Source: Lineus longissimus
Taxonomy: Eukaryota > Nemertea > Pilidiophora > Heteronemertea > Lineidae
Assembly (NCBI RefSeq): GCF_910592395.1
Contig: NC_088323.1
Location: 8,060,001 to 8,124,000 of the forward strand
Length of the DNA: 64,000 nt
Direction: 5' to 3'
In this document: positions 10,107-18,598 of the stretch, one piece after another
How the letters are laid out: each line of letters begins with the position of its first letter
How positions within the stretch are numbered: position 1 is the first letter of the stretch
Made by a program: the position numbers and the translations under genes
Notes under the pieces: generated by a model
The model's database searches: none
What the model was told of the DNA's origin: nothing
The model's input: only the letters and a program-made list of their open reading frames with translations

Positions 10107-11258
10107 TCATTTCAATGATTTGATATCAGAAACTGGTAACCATTCATTGAACTTATCACTGTAACCCTTCCACTTCACTAATCCGTATTTCTTGCCTTCA
10201 CTGGTCTTGTACCTGAGGATTTTCTCGATCTTGTACTCTAGCTGGTCAGGATTAGGAACATAGCTCAATTCCTCTTCATAGAAATATCCTTGAATTTCTT
10301 CTTTGTCGTAATCCTCAAGCTTGTAGACGATAGGGTGAGTAAAGATGATCTGTTTGATTTGGAACACCTCCTCAGTGTAGTTGGGCATGTAACCTTTACC
10401 GAAAATGGACTTGTACTTTGAAATTCTTACACTGTCACCTACTTTGTACTTTGGATCACCAAATGTCTCTTTGAGGTGAAGACCGTAGAGATTGTACCAC
10501 ACTGTTCCTTCGTTTTCCATCTTTCTGGCGTCTACAGGTTTCATACCTATTGATGAGTGAAATGTGTTATTGTAGCCGCTGACCAGGTCATCCAGAACAT
10601 CAATCCACTTGTCAGTCTCCTTAGCGGTGAAATAACGCCACATTTTTTCTTTAAGGGTTCTATTGAATCTCTCTACTACTGCTGCCTTCTTATCAGATTT
10701 TGTGGAGAACCATTCTATGTCATTTTCTGTTAAGAGTTCCTTGAAGTGTTTGTTGTAAAATTCTTTACCGTCATCAAACTGGATTTTCGTTGGTTTTGCT
10801 TCCTCAAATATCACTTTAAATGCATCTCTGATTTCTTCTCCCCTCTTACTCTTAACTGCTAGAGCCCAAGAAAAACGACTAAATAGATCTATGACTGTTA
10901 AAATGAATCTGAAACCCTTATTCGGACTTTGTCCTGAGAGCATAGCTCGATTCTTACTCTCGAATTTCTGCATGTCAACCAGATCAGCTTGCCACTGTTG
11001 ATCGATGTACGATACCATTGTCTTCCTGAAGGTGAATTTCTTAATGGCCGGTTTGTGTAGTTGGTGAGTTGGTAGTGTTTCTAGAAATTCTTTCACTTCT
11101 TTTTGTTTAATAAGTTTTCCTGAGCTCTGCTCTCGTGACGAAGTCATATCTTCCTTGACCTGTTTCCAGATTTTACTCAAAGAACTGTAAGCCACGGGAC
11201 TCTCAGGGTTGTAGTACAAATCCCTTAGATACTGCTGTGTGTCATCCTTTACATCCAT
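10107..11258 (-). CDS. Retrovirus-like integrase with chromodomain
   Basis: A 383-residue DDE integrase that would insert the element into host DNA. The core has D in QWQADLVDM, D in IQFDDGKEFYN and E in AVVERFNRTLK, with the usual spacing of about 35 residues between the last two. The C-terminal 60 residues form a chromodomain (YGLVKWKGYSDKFNEWLP), expected to bind modified histone tails. The N-terminal part has no clear HHCC finger. Two DHE copies (10922 and 11121) are read in frame and absent from B. The gene is divergent from the ATPase gene, and the two start codons share the palindrome CATTTAAATG. No disruption is seen. Confidence 0.9.
   Translation of the reverse strand: MDVKDDTQQYLRDLYYNPESPVAYSSLSKIWKQVKEDMTSSREQSSGKLIKQKEVKEFLETLPTHQLHKPAIKKFTFRKTMVSYIDQQWQADLVDMQKFESKNRAMLSGQSPNKGFRFILTVIDLFSRFSWALAVKSKRGEEIRDAFKVIFEEAKPTKIQFDDGKEFYNKHFKELLTENDIEWFSTKSDKKAAVVERFNRTLKEKMWRYFTAKETDKWIDVLDDLVSGYNNTFHSSIGMKPVDARKMENEGTVWYNLYGLHLKETFGDPKYKVGDSVRISKYKSIFGKGYMPNYTEEVFQIKQIIFTHPIVYKLEDYDKEEIQGYFYEEELSYVPNPDQLEYKIEKILRYKTSEGKKYGLVKWKGYSDKFNEWLPVSDIKSLK
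10922..10950 (+). repeat. Double-hairpin element, absent from B
   Basis: Inserted in the integrase gene between the first and second catalytic aspartates, read as NRAMLSGQSPN. ATTC is present on both sides; the empty site in B reads TTTATTCTTACTC and is exactly 30 bases shorter. Confidence 0.95.
11121..11147 (-). repeat. Double-hairpin element, variant, absent from B
   Basis: Stems TGAC-TTC-GTCA and GAGC-AGA-GCTC with linker CGA. Read in the frame that the canonical TGA linker would close (TSSREQSS). The site is 27 bases longer than B. Confidence 0.85.
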
Positions 11259-11265
11259 TTAAATG
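11256..11265. promoter_or_regulatory. Shared divergent start palindrome
   Basis: CATTTAAATG holds the ATG of the ATPase gene on plus and the ATG of the integrase gene on minus, with four bases between. The same arrangement is at 33321-33330 in B. TAAATG at start codons recurs through A and B. Confidence 0.5.
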
Positions 11266-11882
11266 AGTGAAGTATTTATTTACGAGCCACACAATATGTT
11301 AATTTCTGGTGTTACCAATTGTGGTAAGACATATTTTGCCCTTGACCTCTTAGAAAAGGAGTATCGGCACAAGTTCCAGAACATAGTCATTTTCTGTCCA
11401 ACATATTTCAACAATAAGACATATGAAAGGAAATGGATTTACCAAGACAAGAACGTCTACATAGTTAATCCCGAAGCTGTGGCCAGTAATTTGGACCTTG
11501 AGCTTCAGTTTGCTACTCTGACCTTTGCTGGTTCTAACACATTATTCCTCATTGATGACTGTGCTAATTTGAGAGACACAAAAAGAAGGTGTTCGAGTTA
11601 TGTAATCTTGCCTTTTCCGGCAGGCACTACAATCTCACTGTTTGGTTACTAGTTCAGAAGTACAATTCAGTTGTCAAGGACTACAGAGAGAACATAAGAA
11701 TTTTAGTATTATTTTTTAATAAGGATGAATCAGCCATGAAAGATGCCTTAGAAGAAAACAGTGTTATTCCTAAGGAGAAAAGACAGTACTACATAGAAGA
11801 ACTTAAGATGAAAAAAGGATCAAAACTGATCATTAGACTACAACATCCATTTGGATTTACTCTTTCCCATCAAAAATCTTAG
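11263..11882 (+). pseudogene. Packaging ATPase, frameshifted
   Basis: FtsK/HerA-type packaging ATPase of the adenovirus/PRD1-like lineage, about 205 residues, which would pump DNA into capsids. Walker A is GVTNCGKTY at residue 16 and Walker B is LFLIDDCAN near residue 95. B has six consecutive A bases where A has five near 11580, so the frame shifts at about residue 107. The second part continues in another frame to 11882 with the conserved LVQKYNSVVKDYRENIR region. Otherwise it is nearly identical to B. Confidence 0.85.
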
Positions 11883-11894
11883 TCCCGCTTCTGA

Positions 11895-11940
11895 TCGAGC
11901 TATGCTCTCAGGACTGTGTCCGATCATCAGGACTGTGCCC
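11895..11940 (-). repeat. Double-hairpin element plus half copy
   Basis: First copy with loop TGT (GGAC-TGT-GTCC), followed by a half copy with only that arm. B lacks both; the site is 48 bases shorter there. The insertion supplies the last codons of the gene at 11927-12385. Confidence 0.85.
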
Positions 11941-12385
11941 GATCAGTGGTCTTAGTCTTTCTAACCCTAGTAAAATAATAAATTATTAACCCTAAACCAC
12001 TAAGTCCTAGGATAATCCATAGGTACTCGTATTTCTTCATTTCATCACTAGGTTGGTAGTAATCACTTAATTGTGGTCGCTGAGGTAGTACAATAGTTCT
12101 TTCTGGATGTAAATGATTGTAAACAGTAAGTGCTGAATCAGTATTGTTAAAATCAATAGAAGCGTCTCTTTCTCTCTTTAATTCAAGATTAACAAAGTCA
12201 ATAGTACTCTTTCTATGCTCCTCCCATTCTGTGGAGGCCTTCTGTAATTGCTCCTGAGCCAAATCATGTCTTTTCACTTCATCTTCATAACCGTTTTTGT
12301 CTAGTGACTTGAAAAGGTAACCGGATCCAGTGAATGCTAATCCATTGATTATTGCAGATCCAAATAACATACCAATGCCATCCAT
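11927..12385 (-). CDS. Membrane-anchored helical protein
   Basis: A 152-residue protein. The N-terminus is glycine-rich and hydrophobic (MLFGSAIINGLAFTGSGYLF), the middle is a charged helix, and a transmembrane segment lies near residues 118-138 (LWIILGLSGLGLIIYYF) followed by basic residues. It is conserved in B at 33945-34403. It sits between the ATPase and the penton-like gene, so a virion membrane or vertex role is plausible by position. No family is recognised. Start context is ATTAAATG. Confidence 0.65.
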   Translation of the reverse strand: MDGIGMLFGSAIINGLAFTGSGYLFKSLDKNGYEDEVKRHDLAQEQLQKASTEWEEHRKSTIDFVNLELKRERDASIDFNNTDSALTVYNHLHPERTIVLPQRPQLSDYYQPSDEMKKYEYLWIILGLSGLGLIIYYFTRVRKTKTTDRAQS

Positions 12386-12418
12386 TTAATTCCAGTGAAA
12401 ATGTTAATTCCAGTGAAT

Positions 12419-13186
12419 TTAATGATGTGTCGCTGAGAGCATAGCTCGAGTTAATACCAATTGGTACTGTACATTATGACCATTAAGATCGATGATGTCA
12501 CCTTTTTCATCAGTTAAGCGAATATTCAGCTTATTGAATCTTGGTTTACAGGGAATTGCTATTGGTTTCTCAAATGTGTATGCTATTAAATCTCCAAAAT
12601 TAGCTTCCTTTATTGGTCTTGTGGTTAGCACATCAGATGCTTCACCATTACTTAATACACTATTAGATTCGATTATGTCACAGTGAAAAACAAAATGGTT
12701 AATTGGTCTAAAATTGATGGGTTTCTGGCGTACAACATCATTCTTACTTTTATTGTCTAAAGGGTAAGGCCATTCTGATTTCATGCCAAATAATTCATTA
12801 CTTTTACCAAGAAAATAGATCTGATAATGCGCCTCATTTTTTCTCTTTAGGAAGTGTAAGATGGCCTTACCTGTTGGTTCTTCAAGGTCAAATCTGACAG
12901 CACCTCTACTCATACTATTTTCTTTCAACTTATCCGCAAATACTTTTGAAAAGCTCTGTAGGTCATAGAGACCATCTGGTAGCGTAATCTCTGCCACATC
13001 AAACCCCTTAACTTTGATTCGGTTATTCTCCCTGGCTGCACTTATGTTGTAGAATGTACAAGGTATTACTGCAAAAGTTAAAGTGATGCTACATGCATCC
13101 TGAATTTCAGTCTTGAGATTGACTGTTAAATCACTTGAACTCTGATCTGGATAGTCACTTGAATCTATGTTCATTACAGTAACCAT
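12419..13186 (-). CDS. Penton-like minor capsid protein
   Basis: A 255-residue protein with the layout of Polinton penton (vertex) proteins. It opens with strands (SSDLTVNLKTEIQDACSITLTFAVIPCTFYNI), continues with DGLYDLQSF, and closes with RFNKLNIRLTDEKGDIIDLNG..VQYQLVL, the characteristic final strands. Such single-jelly-roll proteins form pentamers at capsid vertices. It lies next to the major capsid gene. It is about 97% identical to B (34425-35201). The last codons come from a reduced DHE. Confidence 0.8.
   Translation of the reverse strand: MVTVMNIDSSDYPDQSSSDLTVNLKTEIQDACSITLTFAVIPCTFYNISAARENNRIKVKGFDVAEITLPDGLYDLQSFSKVFADKLKENSMSRGAVRFDLEEPTGKAILHFLKRKNEAHYQIYFLGKSNELFGMKSEWPYPLDNKSKNDVVRQKPINFRPINHFVFHCDIIESNSVLSNGEASDVLTTRPIKEANFGDLIAYTFEKPIAIPCKPRFNKLNIRLTDEKGDIIDLNGHNVQYQLVLTRAMLSATHH
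12430..12449 (+). repeat. Double-hairpin element lacking first stem
   Basis: B has the full element here (34436-34464). In A the GGAC-TTC-GTCC hairpin is deleted, leaving the second hairpin: a clean loss of one arm. Confidence 0.8.
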
Positions 13187-13243
13187 TTAGTTAAGTAAAT
13201 TTTCGTTTTCAAATTTACCTTTTATCAAATAAGTAAATTATTC

Positions 13244-13480
13244 TTACTTCATAATATTCCTGGGTAGGATTCCTTGATCGTAAAGGTACTCTAATGTTCC
13301 ATTACTAATAGCTACAGTTCCGCCCAGTTTAAGAATTTCCTCTAGGTTGGCCTGACTTGGGGGACCAATATTGATTCTCAAGAACCTTTTCAGTAACATA
13401 GAGTAACCAATTGTTGTTGATGCCAACAGTAAACTTTGATACAGTGTATTTATGATATCTTTCTTTCCTGGTGTATCCAT
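13244..13480 (-). CDS. Small hydrophobic protein
   Basis: A 78-residue protein with a moderately hydrophobic centre (LYQSLLLASTTIGYSMLLKRFL) and a second weak stretch near the C-terminus. Conserved in B (35259-35495) with four changes. It sits between penton-like and major capsid genes, start context TTAAATG. Unknown family; a minor virion or membrane component is the likeliest reading from its position. Confidence 0.6.
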   Translation of the reverse strand: MDTPGKKDIINTLYQSLLLASTTIGYSMLLKRFLRINIGPPSQANLEEILKLGGTVAISNGTLEYLYDQGILPRNIMK

Positions 13481-13525
13481 TTAATTACTTAGAAAATCAC
13501 TAGTAAAACTCATTTATCTAGTATT

Positions 13526-13610
13526 CAGTGCTGGAGTGAACTTTGTTCTTGCAACACCTTAGTGTTGGAGTGAACTTTGTTCTTGCAGCACCTCAGTGCT
13601 GGAGTGAAGC
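13526..13610. repeat. Second palindrome family at capsid 3' end
   Basis: Tandem units of about 34 bases. Each combines GAACTTTGTTC with an outer stem whose arms covary: CAACAC/GTGTTG in one unit and CAGCAC/GTGCTG in the other. The last unit overlaps the final codons of the capsid gene. B has one unit fewer (35511-35560). Confidence 0.75.
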
Positions 13611-14849
13611 AATCTGAGAATTCTGAATGTTAACCTGGGAGTCAGAAACCACGAATATGTGCATTTTGTATGGTCCCTTTCCAGATTTCTTTGTAATAGA
13701 TAATTGAATACCATCTTTTGTGTTCTGGAGCTTCTTTCCTGATCCGTGTAGACGATTATCTTCAGAAGTTCTCAGGTCCAACCATAAACCATAGTGATTA
13801 GAATCACCATAGTATTTCTCCATGGTCATGTAACAGTCATAAGTTTTCTTCAAATCTTCAGACATAAAATGTTTCTTGATCTCCTCCCATTGATCCATCA
13901 TTCTCATTCCTTCTGGGAACACCTGATTGGCAACACCCTCTATTGTGATCTGCACTTTACTTATGCTAGGGTTTTCAAACTTCTCTGAATCTCTAGCTCC
14001 ATCTACATAGTCAGACACAAATAGTAATAATAATCCTTTAATAGACATTCTTGGAAAGTTGATGTTCTCATTAATTAGTGTTTCATTAGCAGTAACATTG
14101 ACTGTCTTAAAATGGTCTACCCAATCATAAAATATTGAGAATCCAGAATTGTACTTGTTACTCAATTGACTAGCAATCATTTTGTTGGTTACGGTGTCAT
14201 ATTCAAAACAAATATTCTCTAGTTTGTAGCCCATACTTGATGTGGTTGCGGTAACTATGATCTCTTCCTTTGGTGCTAATGTGATTTCAATGATAACATC
14301 TTCTTGAATTGGAAACTTGTAAAATGGAGCATGATGGTGAAATAATTCAAAATCTAACGGTATTTTGTACTTCTTGTCAAACACTTTCTTTAATGTCTTT
14401 TCATTAGCTGTTTCTCCAGTGACATCAGCTTCAGCGACTCCTGATCTTAATTCTCTAAGATTTTTTGACTGAATACCCTGAAAAACTCTATCATTTCTTT
14501 CTTCTTCTGTAAACCACAGATCTTTAAATGTAGAATAATGACTGTATTCGTCAAGGTCAAATATCTGCTCTGTTCCCCACTTAACCACCATCTTTGAGAT
14601 TAGGTTTCTACCAAGATTATTTACAACACTATTTTTAGAATCACCAGAAATGGTTACATCAGCAGACAGATAAAGAGATTTAGGTACAAAGAATGTATTC
14701 TCTCGCAATGCCGGTATTCTAACATACAGTGTTTCTTTGGGATTTGCAGATGAGGGGTTATGAGTAATGATATGATGCTGCCTCTCAGCTTTCAAACCAA
14801 GTGGAATCTTATGTGCCCTTTCGGTATTTAATAAATATCCTGTTGCCAT
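13593..14849 (-). CDS. Double-jelly-roll major capsid protein
   Basis: A 418-residue protein interpreted as the major capsid protein of the A/B lineage. The N-terminal TLYVRIPALRENTFFVPKSLYLSADVTISG, the middle VVKWGTEQIFDLDEYS, and a second strand-rich half (EIIVTATT...MGYKLENICFEYDTV; ISKVQITIEGVANQVFPEG) fit the double-jelly-roll fold of Polinton and adintovirus capsids, which assemble as trimers. It occupies the terminal position next to penton-like genes. It is intact and closely matches B (35547-36803). It shows no direct resemblance to the capsid of element C. Confidence 0.8.
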   Translation of the reverse strand: MATGYLLNTERAHKIPLGLKAERQHHIITHNPSSANPKETLYVRIPALRENTFFVPKSLYLSADVTISGDSKNSVVNNLGRNLISKMVVKWGTEQIFDLDEYSHYSTFKDLWFTEEERNDRVFQGIQSKNLRELRSGVAEADVTGETANEKTLKKVFDKKYKIPLDFELFHHHAPFYKFPIQEDVIIEITLAPKEEIIVTATTSSMGYKLENICFEYDTVTNKMIASQLSNKYNSGFSIFYDWVDHFKTVNVTANETLINENINFPRMSIKGLLLLFVSDYVDGARDSEKFENPSISKVQITIEGVANQVFPEGMRMMDQWEEIKKHFMSEDLKKTYDCYMTMEKYYGDSNHYGLWLDLRTSEDNRLHGSGKKLQNTKDGIQLSITKKSGKGPYKMHIFVVSDSQVNIQNSQIASLQH

Positions 14850-14886
14850 TTTCTATTTATTTACTAGTAAAATTATGTTACATTTT
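14850..14886. other. Capsid gene upstream region
   Basis: A short AT-rich leader before the terminal tandem array; nothing else is seen. Confidence 0.4.
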
Positions 14887-15146
14887 CCAGGCAAAATTAA
14901 GGCCTCTAAAATTCATGGAGCGTGGCTTTATGCCACATATGGTAATTGATAAACTATTCTTTATTGTAATATTGTAATATCGGCTCTCATTAGCAATTCA
15001 GTCATGCGCATTTTGGTCCTTAACAACGATCCCTGTCAGGAGGATGGTTGCTATGCCTATGTAAACACCTTGGTGTGTTTTGTCATGATGATCGTTGGAC
15101 ACATGTTCGATTGCGACATCTTTCATTGTAACATCTAACTAAACAA

Positions 15147-15220
15147 GCTTGACATAGGCCAGACTCGAACCCGGGTATTCTGCGTGATAAGCATATGTTA
15201 TCCCACTAGGCTATTGAACT
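15147..15220 (-). repeat. tRNA-derived segment, unit 1
   Basis: On the minus strand it shows a pol III A box (TAGCCTAGTGG) and B box (GGGTTCGAGTC) at tRNA spacing, with a weak anticodon stem and a loop TTATCAC. The acceptor stem does not pair well, so it is a tRNA relic or SINE head, not a working tRNA. Confidence 0.6.
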
Positions 15221-15903
15221 TTCTATTTAGATCAATAACATTTATGCCTATTTAAAAGTAACATCTGTTTAAGGTAATAAGAGCGCCTATTGATTATGCG
15301 CGTCACAGCTGTCATGTGATATCTCATTCAGTGTGGCACATGCATGGGAATAGGGTCAATTTCTCTGCTATTTTTTAACGGATATTTGCAAATGAGGTAT
15401 CCTTGGAAAGCTATTGACGTGTACTTTCTGTTGGAATACAGTAAGTCATGATTACATTAACCCATTGAGCTCTAGTATTCCCTTACCATTTCATTGACCA
15501 TTTCATTGCAACGCTTCACTGGGAATCTCATGAATGATAGAATATATGTATTGTGGTGTCTGGTTCTTAGGGGTTTCTAAGCTATTTTGAGACAAAAAGG
15601 CCTGTAAGGGCTTTGGTCAAAATAGCTTCAAAATACCTATATTCCAGGCAAAATTAAGGCCTCTAAAATTCATGGAGCGTGGCTTTATGCCACATATGGT
15701 AATTGATAAACTATTCTTTATTGTAATATTGTAATATCGGCTCTCATTAGCAATTCAGTCATGCGCATTTTGGTCCTTAACAACGATCCCTGTCAGGAGG
15801 ATGGTTGCTATGCCTATGTAAACACCTTGGTGTGTTTTGTCATGATGATCGTTGGACACATGTTCGATTGCGACATCTTTCATTGTAACATCTAACTAAA
15901 CAA

Positions 15904-15977
15904 GCTTGACATAGGCCAGACTCGAACCCGGGTATTCTGCGTGATAAGCATATGTTATCCCACTAGGCTATTGAACT
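15904..15977 (-). repeat. tRNA-derived segment, unit 2
   Basis: Identical copy of the segment in unit 1, one 757-bp period further on. Confidence 0.6.
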
Positions 15978-16661
15978 TTCTATTTAGATCAATAACATTT
16001 ATGCCTATTTAAAAGTAACATCTGTTTAAGGTAATAAGAGCGCCTATTGATTATGCGCGTCACAGCTGTCATGTGATATCTCATTCAGTGTGGCACATGC
16101 ATGGGAATAGGGTCAATTTCTCTGCTATTTTTTAACGGATATTTGCAAATGAGGTATCCTTGGAAAGCTATTGACGTGTACTTTCTGTTGGAATACAGTA
16201 AGTCATGATTACATTAACCCATTGAGCTCTAGTATTCCCTTACCATTTCATTGACCATTTCATTGCAACGCTTCACTGGGAATCTCATGAATGATAGAAT
16301 ATATGTATTGTGGTGTCTGGTTCTTAGGGGTTTCTAAGCTATTTTGAGACAAAAAGGCCTGTAAGGGCTTTGGTCAAAATAGCTTCAAAATACCTATATT
16401 CCAGGCAAAATTAAGGCCTCTAAAATTCATGGAGCGTGGCTTTATGCCACATATGGTAATTGATAAACTATTCTTTATTGTAATATTGTAATATCGGCTC
16501 TCATTAGCAATTCAGTCATGCGCATTTTGGTCCTTAACAACGATCCCTGTCAGGAGGATGGTTGCTATGCCTATGTAAACACCTTGGTGTGTTTTGTCAT
16601 GGATGATCGTTGGACACATGTTCGATTGCGACATCTTTCATTGTAACATCTAACTAAACAA

Positions 16662-16735
16662 GCTTGACATAGGCCAGACTCGAACCCGGGTATTCTGCGT
16701 GGTAAGCATATGTTATCCCACTAGGCTATTGAACT
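16662..16735 (-). repeat. tRNA-derived segment, unit 3
   Basis: Third copy; differs by one base (GGTAAGC instead of GATAAGC). Confidence 0.6.
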
Positions 16736-17053
16736 TTCTATTTAGATCAATAACATTTATGCCTATTTAAAAGTAACATCTGTTTAAGGTAATAAGAGCG
16801 CCTATTGATTATGCGCGTCACAGCTGTCATGTGATATCTCATTCAGTGTGGCACATGCATGGGAATAGGGTCAATTTCTCTGCTATTTTTTAACGGATAT
16901 TTGCAAATGAGGTATCCTTGGAAAGCTATTGACGTGTACTTTCTGTTGGAATACAGTAAGTCATGATTACATTAACCCATTGAGCTCTAGTATTCCCTTA
17001 CCATTTCATTGACCATTTCATTGCAACGCTTCACTGGGAATCTCATGAATGAT

Positions 17054-17183
17054 AGAATATATGTATTGTGGTGTCTGGTTCTTAGGGGTTTCTAAGCTAT
17101 TTTGAGACAAAAAGGCCTGTAAGGGCTTTGGTCAAAATAGCTTCAAAATACCTATATTCCTACCACCACAATACATATATTCT
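17054..17183. repeat. Right terminus of A, fold-back hairpin
   Basis: The terminal 20 bases (17164-17183) are the exact reverse complement of 17054-17073 (AGAATATATGTATTGTGGTG), so the end can fold into a long stem with a loop of about 90 bases. B has the same layout with a different stem sequence. Confidence 0.85.
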
Positions 17184-17230
17184 TAGCTCCCAAGCAACGA
17201 GGTCTGTCCTCTTCGTCTCGCATGGTGGCC

Positions 17231-17376
17231 GGGTTCGTATAGCGCGGGAAGAGGAGGACAGGACAACTCTCTTGCGCCACCCTTTTCCTGATGGAAGGGT
17301 GGATATTTTGACATGCACATGAAGAAAGAATAACTCATATACGACGTATTTGTGATATGAAAAAAAACTTTCATTT
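17231..17376 (+). repeat. Left terminal inverted repeat of C
   Basis: Starts GGGTTCGTATAGCGC and matches the reverse complement of 60350-60494 at about 90% over the first 145 bases; similarity fades after the GATATG block. Confidence 0.85.
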
Positions 17377-18058
17377 CTGTTGTCTTTTCACATCGTTTTG
17401 TTAGATTTTTCTTCATGCATAACATTTTTATATGCTTAAAGACCCAGGCGCGTCCGACCTCGTGACAAAAATGCAGTTTTAGACATGCTTATGCATTTTT
17501 ATTCTGTTTCCCTGATTGGGTTTTTGATGACGACAACACATGTACATTGTATGTGTGCCCGGGCTGAGAGTTTGCTTAACTCACTATATAGAGGAATACA
17601 TCTTATTCTTAATGCTCTTGGTCTACGTACATGTTCACCGCTCGAGTATACGCGTTTTATTTTTATAATAGGGGACAATTTTAGCGTCTGATCGACTGCA
17701 TCCTTTACAACAGCAAAGGTAAGAAACATTTCATTTTCTTCATCGGTCTTACTCTTTTGACATTTACATAAGTTGCATAGTAAGCAATGAAACCTATATC
17801 GGGGTTTCAGATGAGCTCTAAATAAACCGTTAAAAACCACACGCGTGCAACTATCTAATTCGTTAATAATTTATTTTTTTAGGAAATTGCTCATCAGTTC
17901 GTCAAAAAAAAATAAAAAATTACTCAATTTAAAAATCTATACTTGCTCGCGTATGGTCTTTACATGCATTCAGCCAACAAGTTCTACAAATAATATTCAT
18001 TTTACAAGAAGAGATACACATTATTAATGGATACATGATGCGCTTGTTATATATGCTG
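17377..18058. other. Subterminal non-coding region of C
   Basis: About 680 bases between the left repeat and the protease gene. No gene, RNA or repeat could be supported; two A-rich runs lie near 17870-17930. Confidence 0.5.
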
Positions 18059-18598
18059 TCAGTCTGCCCCATACAATATCTCTTTTAAGCTTTTTGCGAT
18101 GTGGAAATGGAGGAAACTGGAATCGAACACTGCTTTATGATCAGCGGCAAATGTTTTTGTCACAAAATTGTTCACCATTTCATCGTTTTCGTTCGAACGA
18201 TTCTTATCAAAACTGTTCACTATATCTCGCATGGTGTGGCTTCTACATTTTTGGAAAATATAGTAAATAACGTGTTGTCCACAAACTGTACTGAGTGGGT
18301 TTTGGATCATGCGTGTATTTCGCCTGTAATGTTTTCTTGTGCCTAGAAAATCGTAGAATGTTGATACAGCTGGCAAAAAGCCGTACGGATCATAATATTC
18401 GGGTATTTGATTTGGAGAAAAGTAAAAACCAATCCAATGTTTGCCTTGACCGGAAGCGATGTCCGTATTCACAACGTATGCACATGGTTTTCTGTCTCTT
18501 GGCTCTAACGGCAGTGTATCAGCCGCGCAAACTTCAACGAAGGTTGTTCGTGTTTCCAAATGTCGTTTGAGAAGACGATCGATTTCCTTATTATTCAT
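18059..18598 (-). CDS. Adenovirus-type maturation cysteine protease
   Basis: A 179-residue protease of the adenain family, which cleaves capsid and core precursors during virion maturation. The catalytic His is in GKHWIGFYF, the acidic residue in YYDPYGF and the nucleophile Cys in TVCGQHVIYY, in the order and spacing of that family. The start at 18598 is chosen because ATGAATAA overlaps the stop of the upstream capsid gene by eight bases, a tight viral arrangement. The reading frame is intact. It is the last gene before the left end of C. A target-like IKGG-F site is present in the protein at 40226-40684. Confidence 0.9.
   Translation of the reverse strand: MNNKEIDRLLKRHLETRTTFVEVCAADTLPLEPRDRKPCAYVVNTDIASGQGKHWIGFYFSPNQIPEYYDPYGFLPAVSTFYDFLGTRKHYRRNTRMIQNPLSTVCGQHVIYYIFQKCRSHTMRDIVNSFDKNRSNENDEMVNNFVTKTFAADHKAVFDSSFLHFHIAKSLKEILYGAD

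Larger units (their letters stand above)
14887..17158. repeat. Three tandem 757-bp terminal units of Polinton A
   Basis: Units start at 14887, 15644 and 16401 (CCAGGCAAAATTAAGG). They are 757, 757 and 758 bases long and differ by only one inserted base and one or two substitutions. Each unit contains a tRNA-like segment and the inner arm of the terminal hairpin; only the last is followed by the terminus. B has a single, diverged equivalent (about 36845-37845). There are no genes in these 2.3 kb. Near identity implies very recent amplification. Confidence 0.95.
1..17183. mobile_element. Polinton/Maverick A, left end outside window
   Basis: A large self-synthesising DNA transposon of the Polinton/Maverick class. 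It carries DNA polymerase B, retrovirus-like integrase, packaging ATPase, penton-like and double-jelly-roll capsid genes in the same order as copy B, about 23.3 kb downstream. The window opens inside its fourth gene, so the left terminus is not seen. The right end at 17183 is placed by homology with the end of B and by a self-complementary terminus. Its polymerase, ATPase, HNH and membrane-protein genes are disrupted, so it is not autonomous now. The flanking target duplication cannot be tested without the left end. Confidence 0.9.

Noticed and set aside
15147-15220. Functional tRNA gene
   Set aside because: A and B boxes are present but the acceptor stem and part of the anticodon stem do not pair.
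17184-17240. Target duplication for element C or A
   Set aside because: Flanks GTGGCC and AGCTCG of C do not match, and the left end of A is outside the window.
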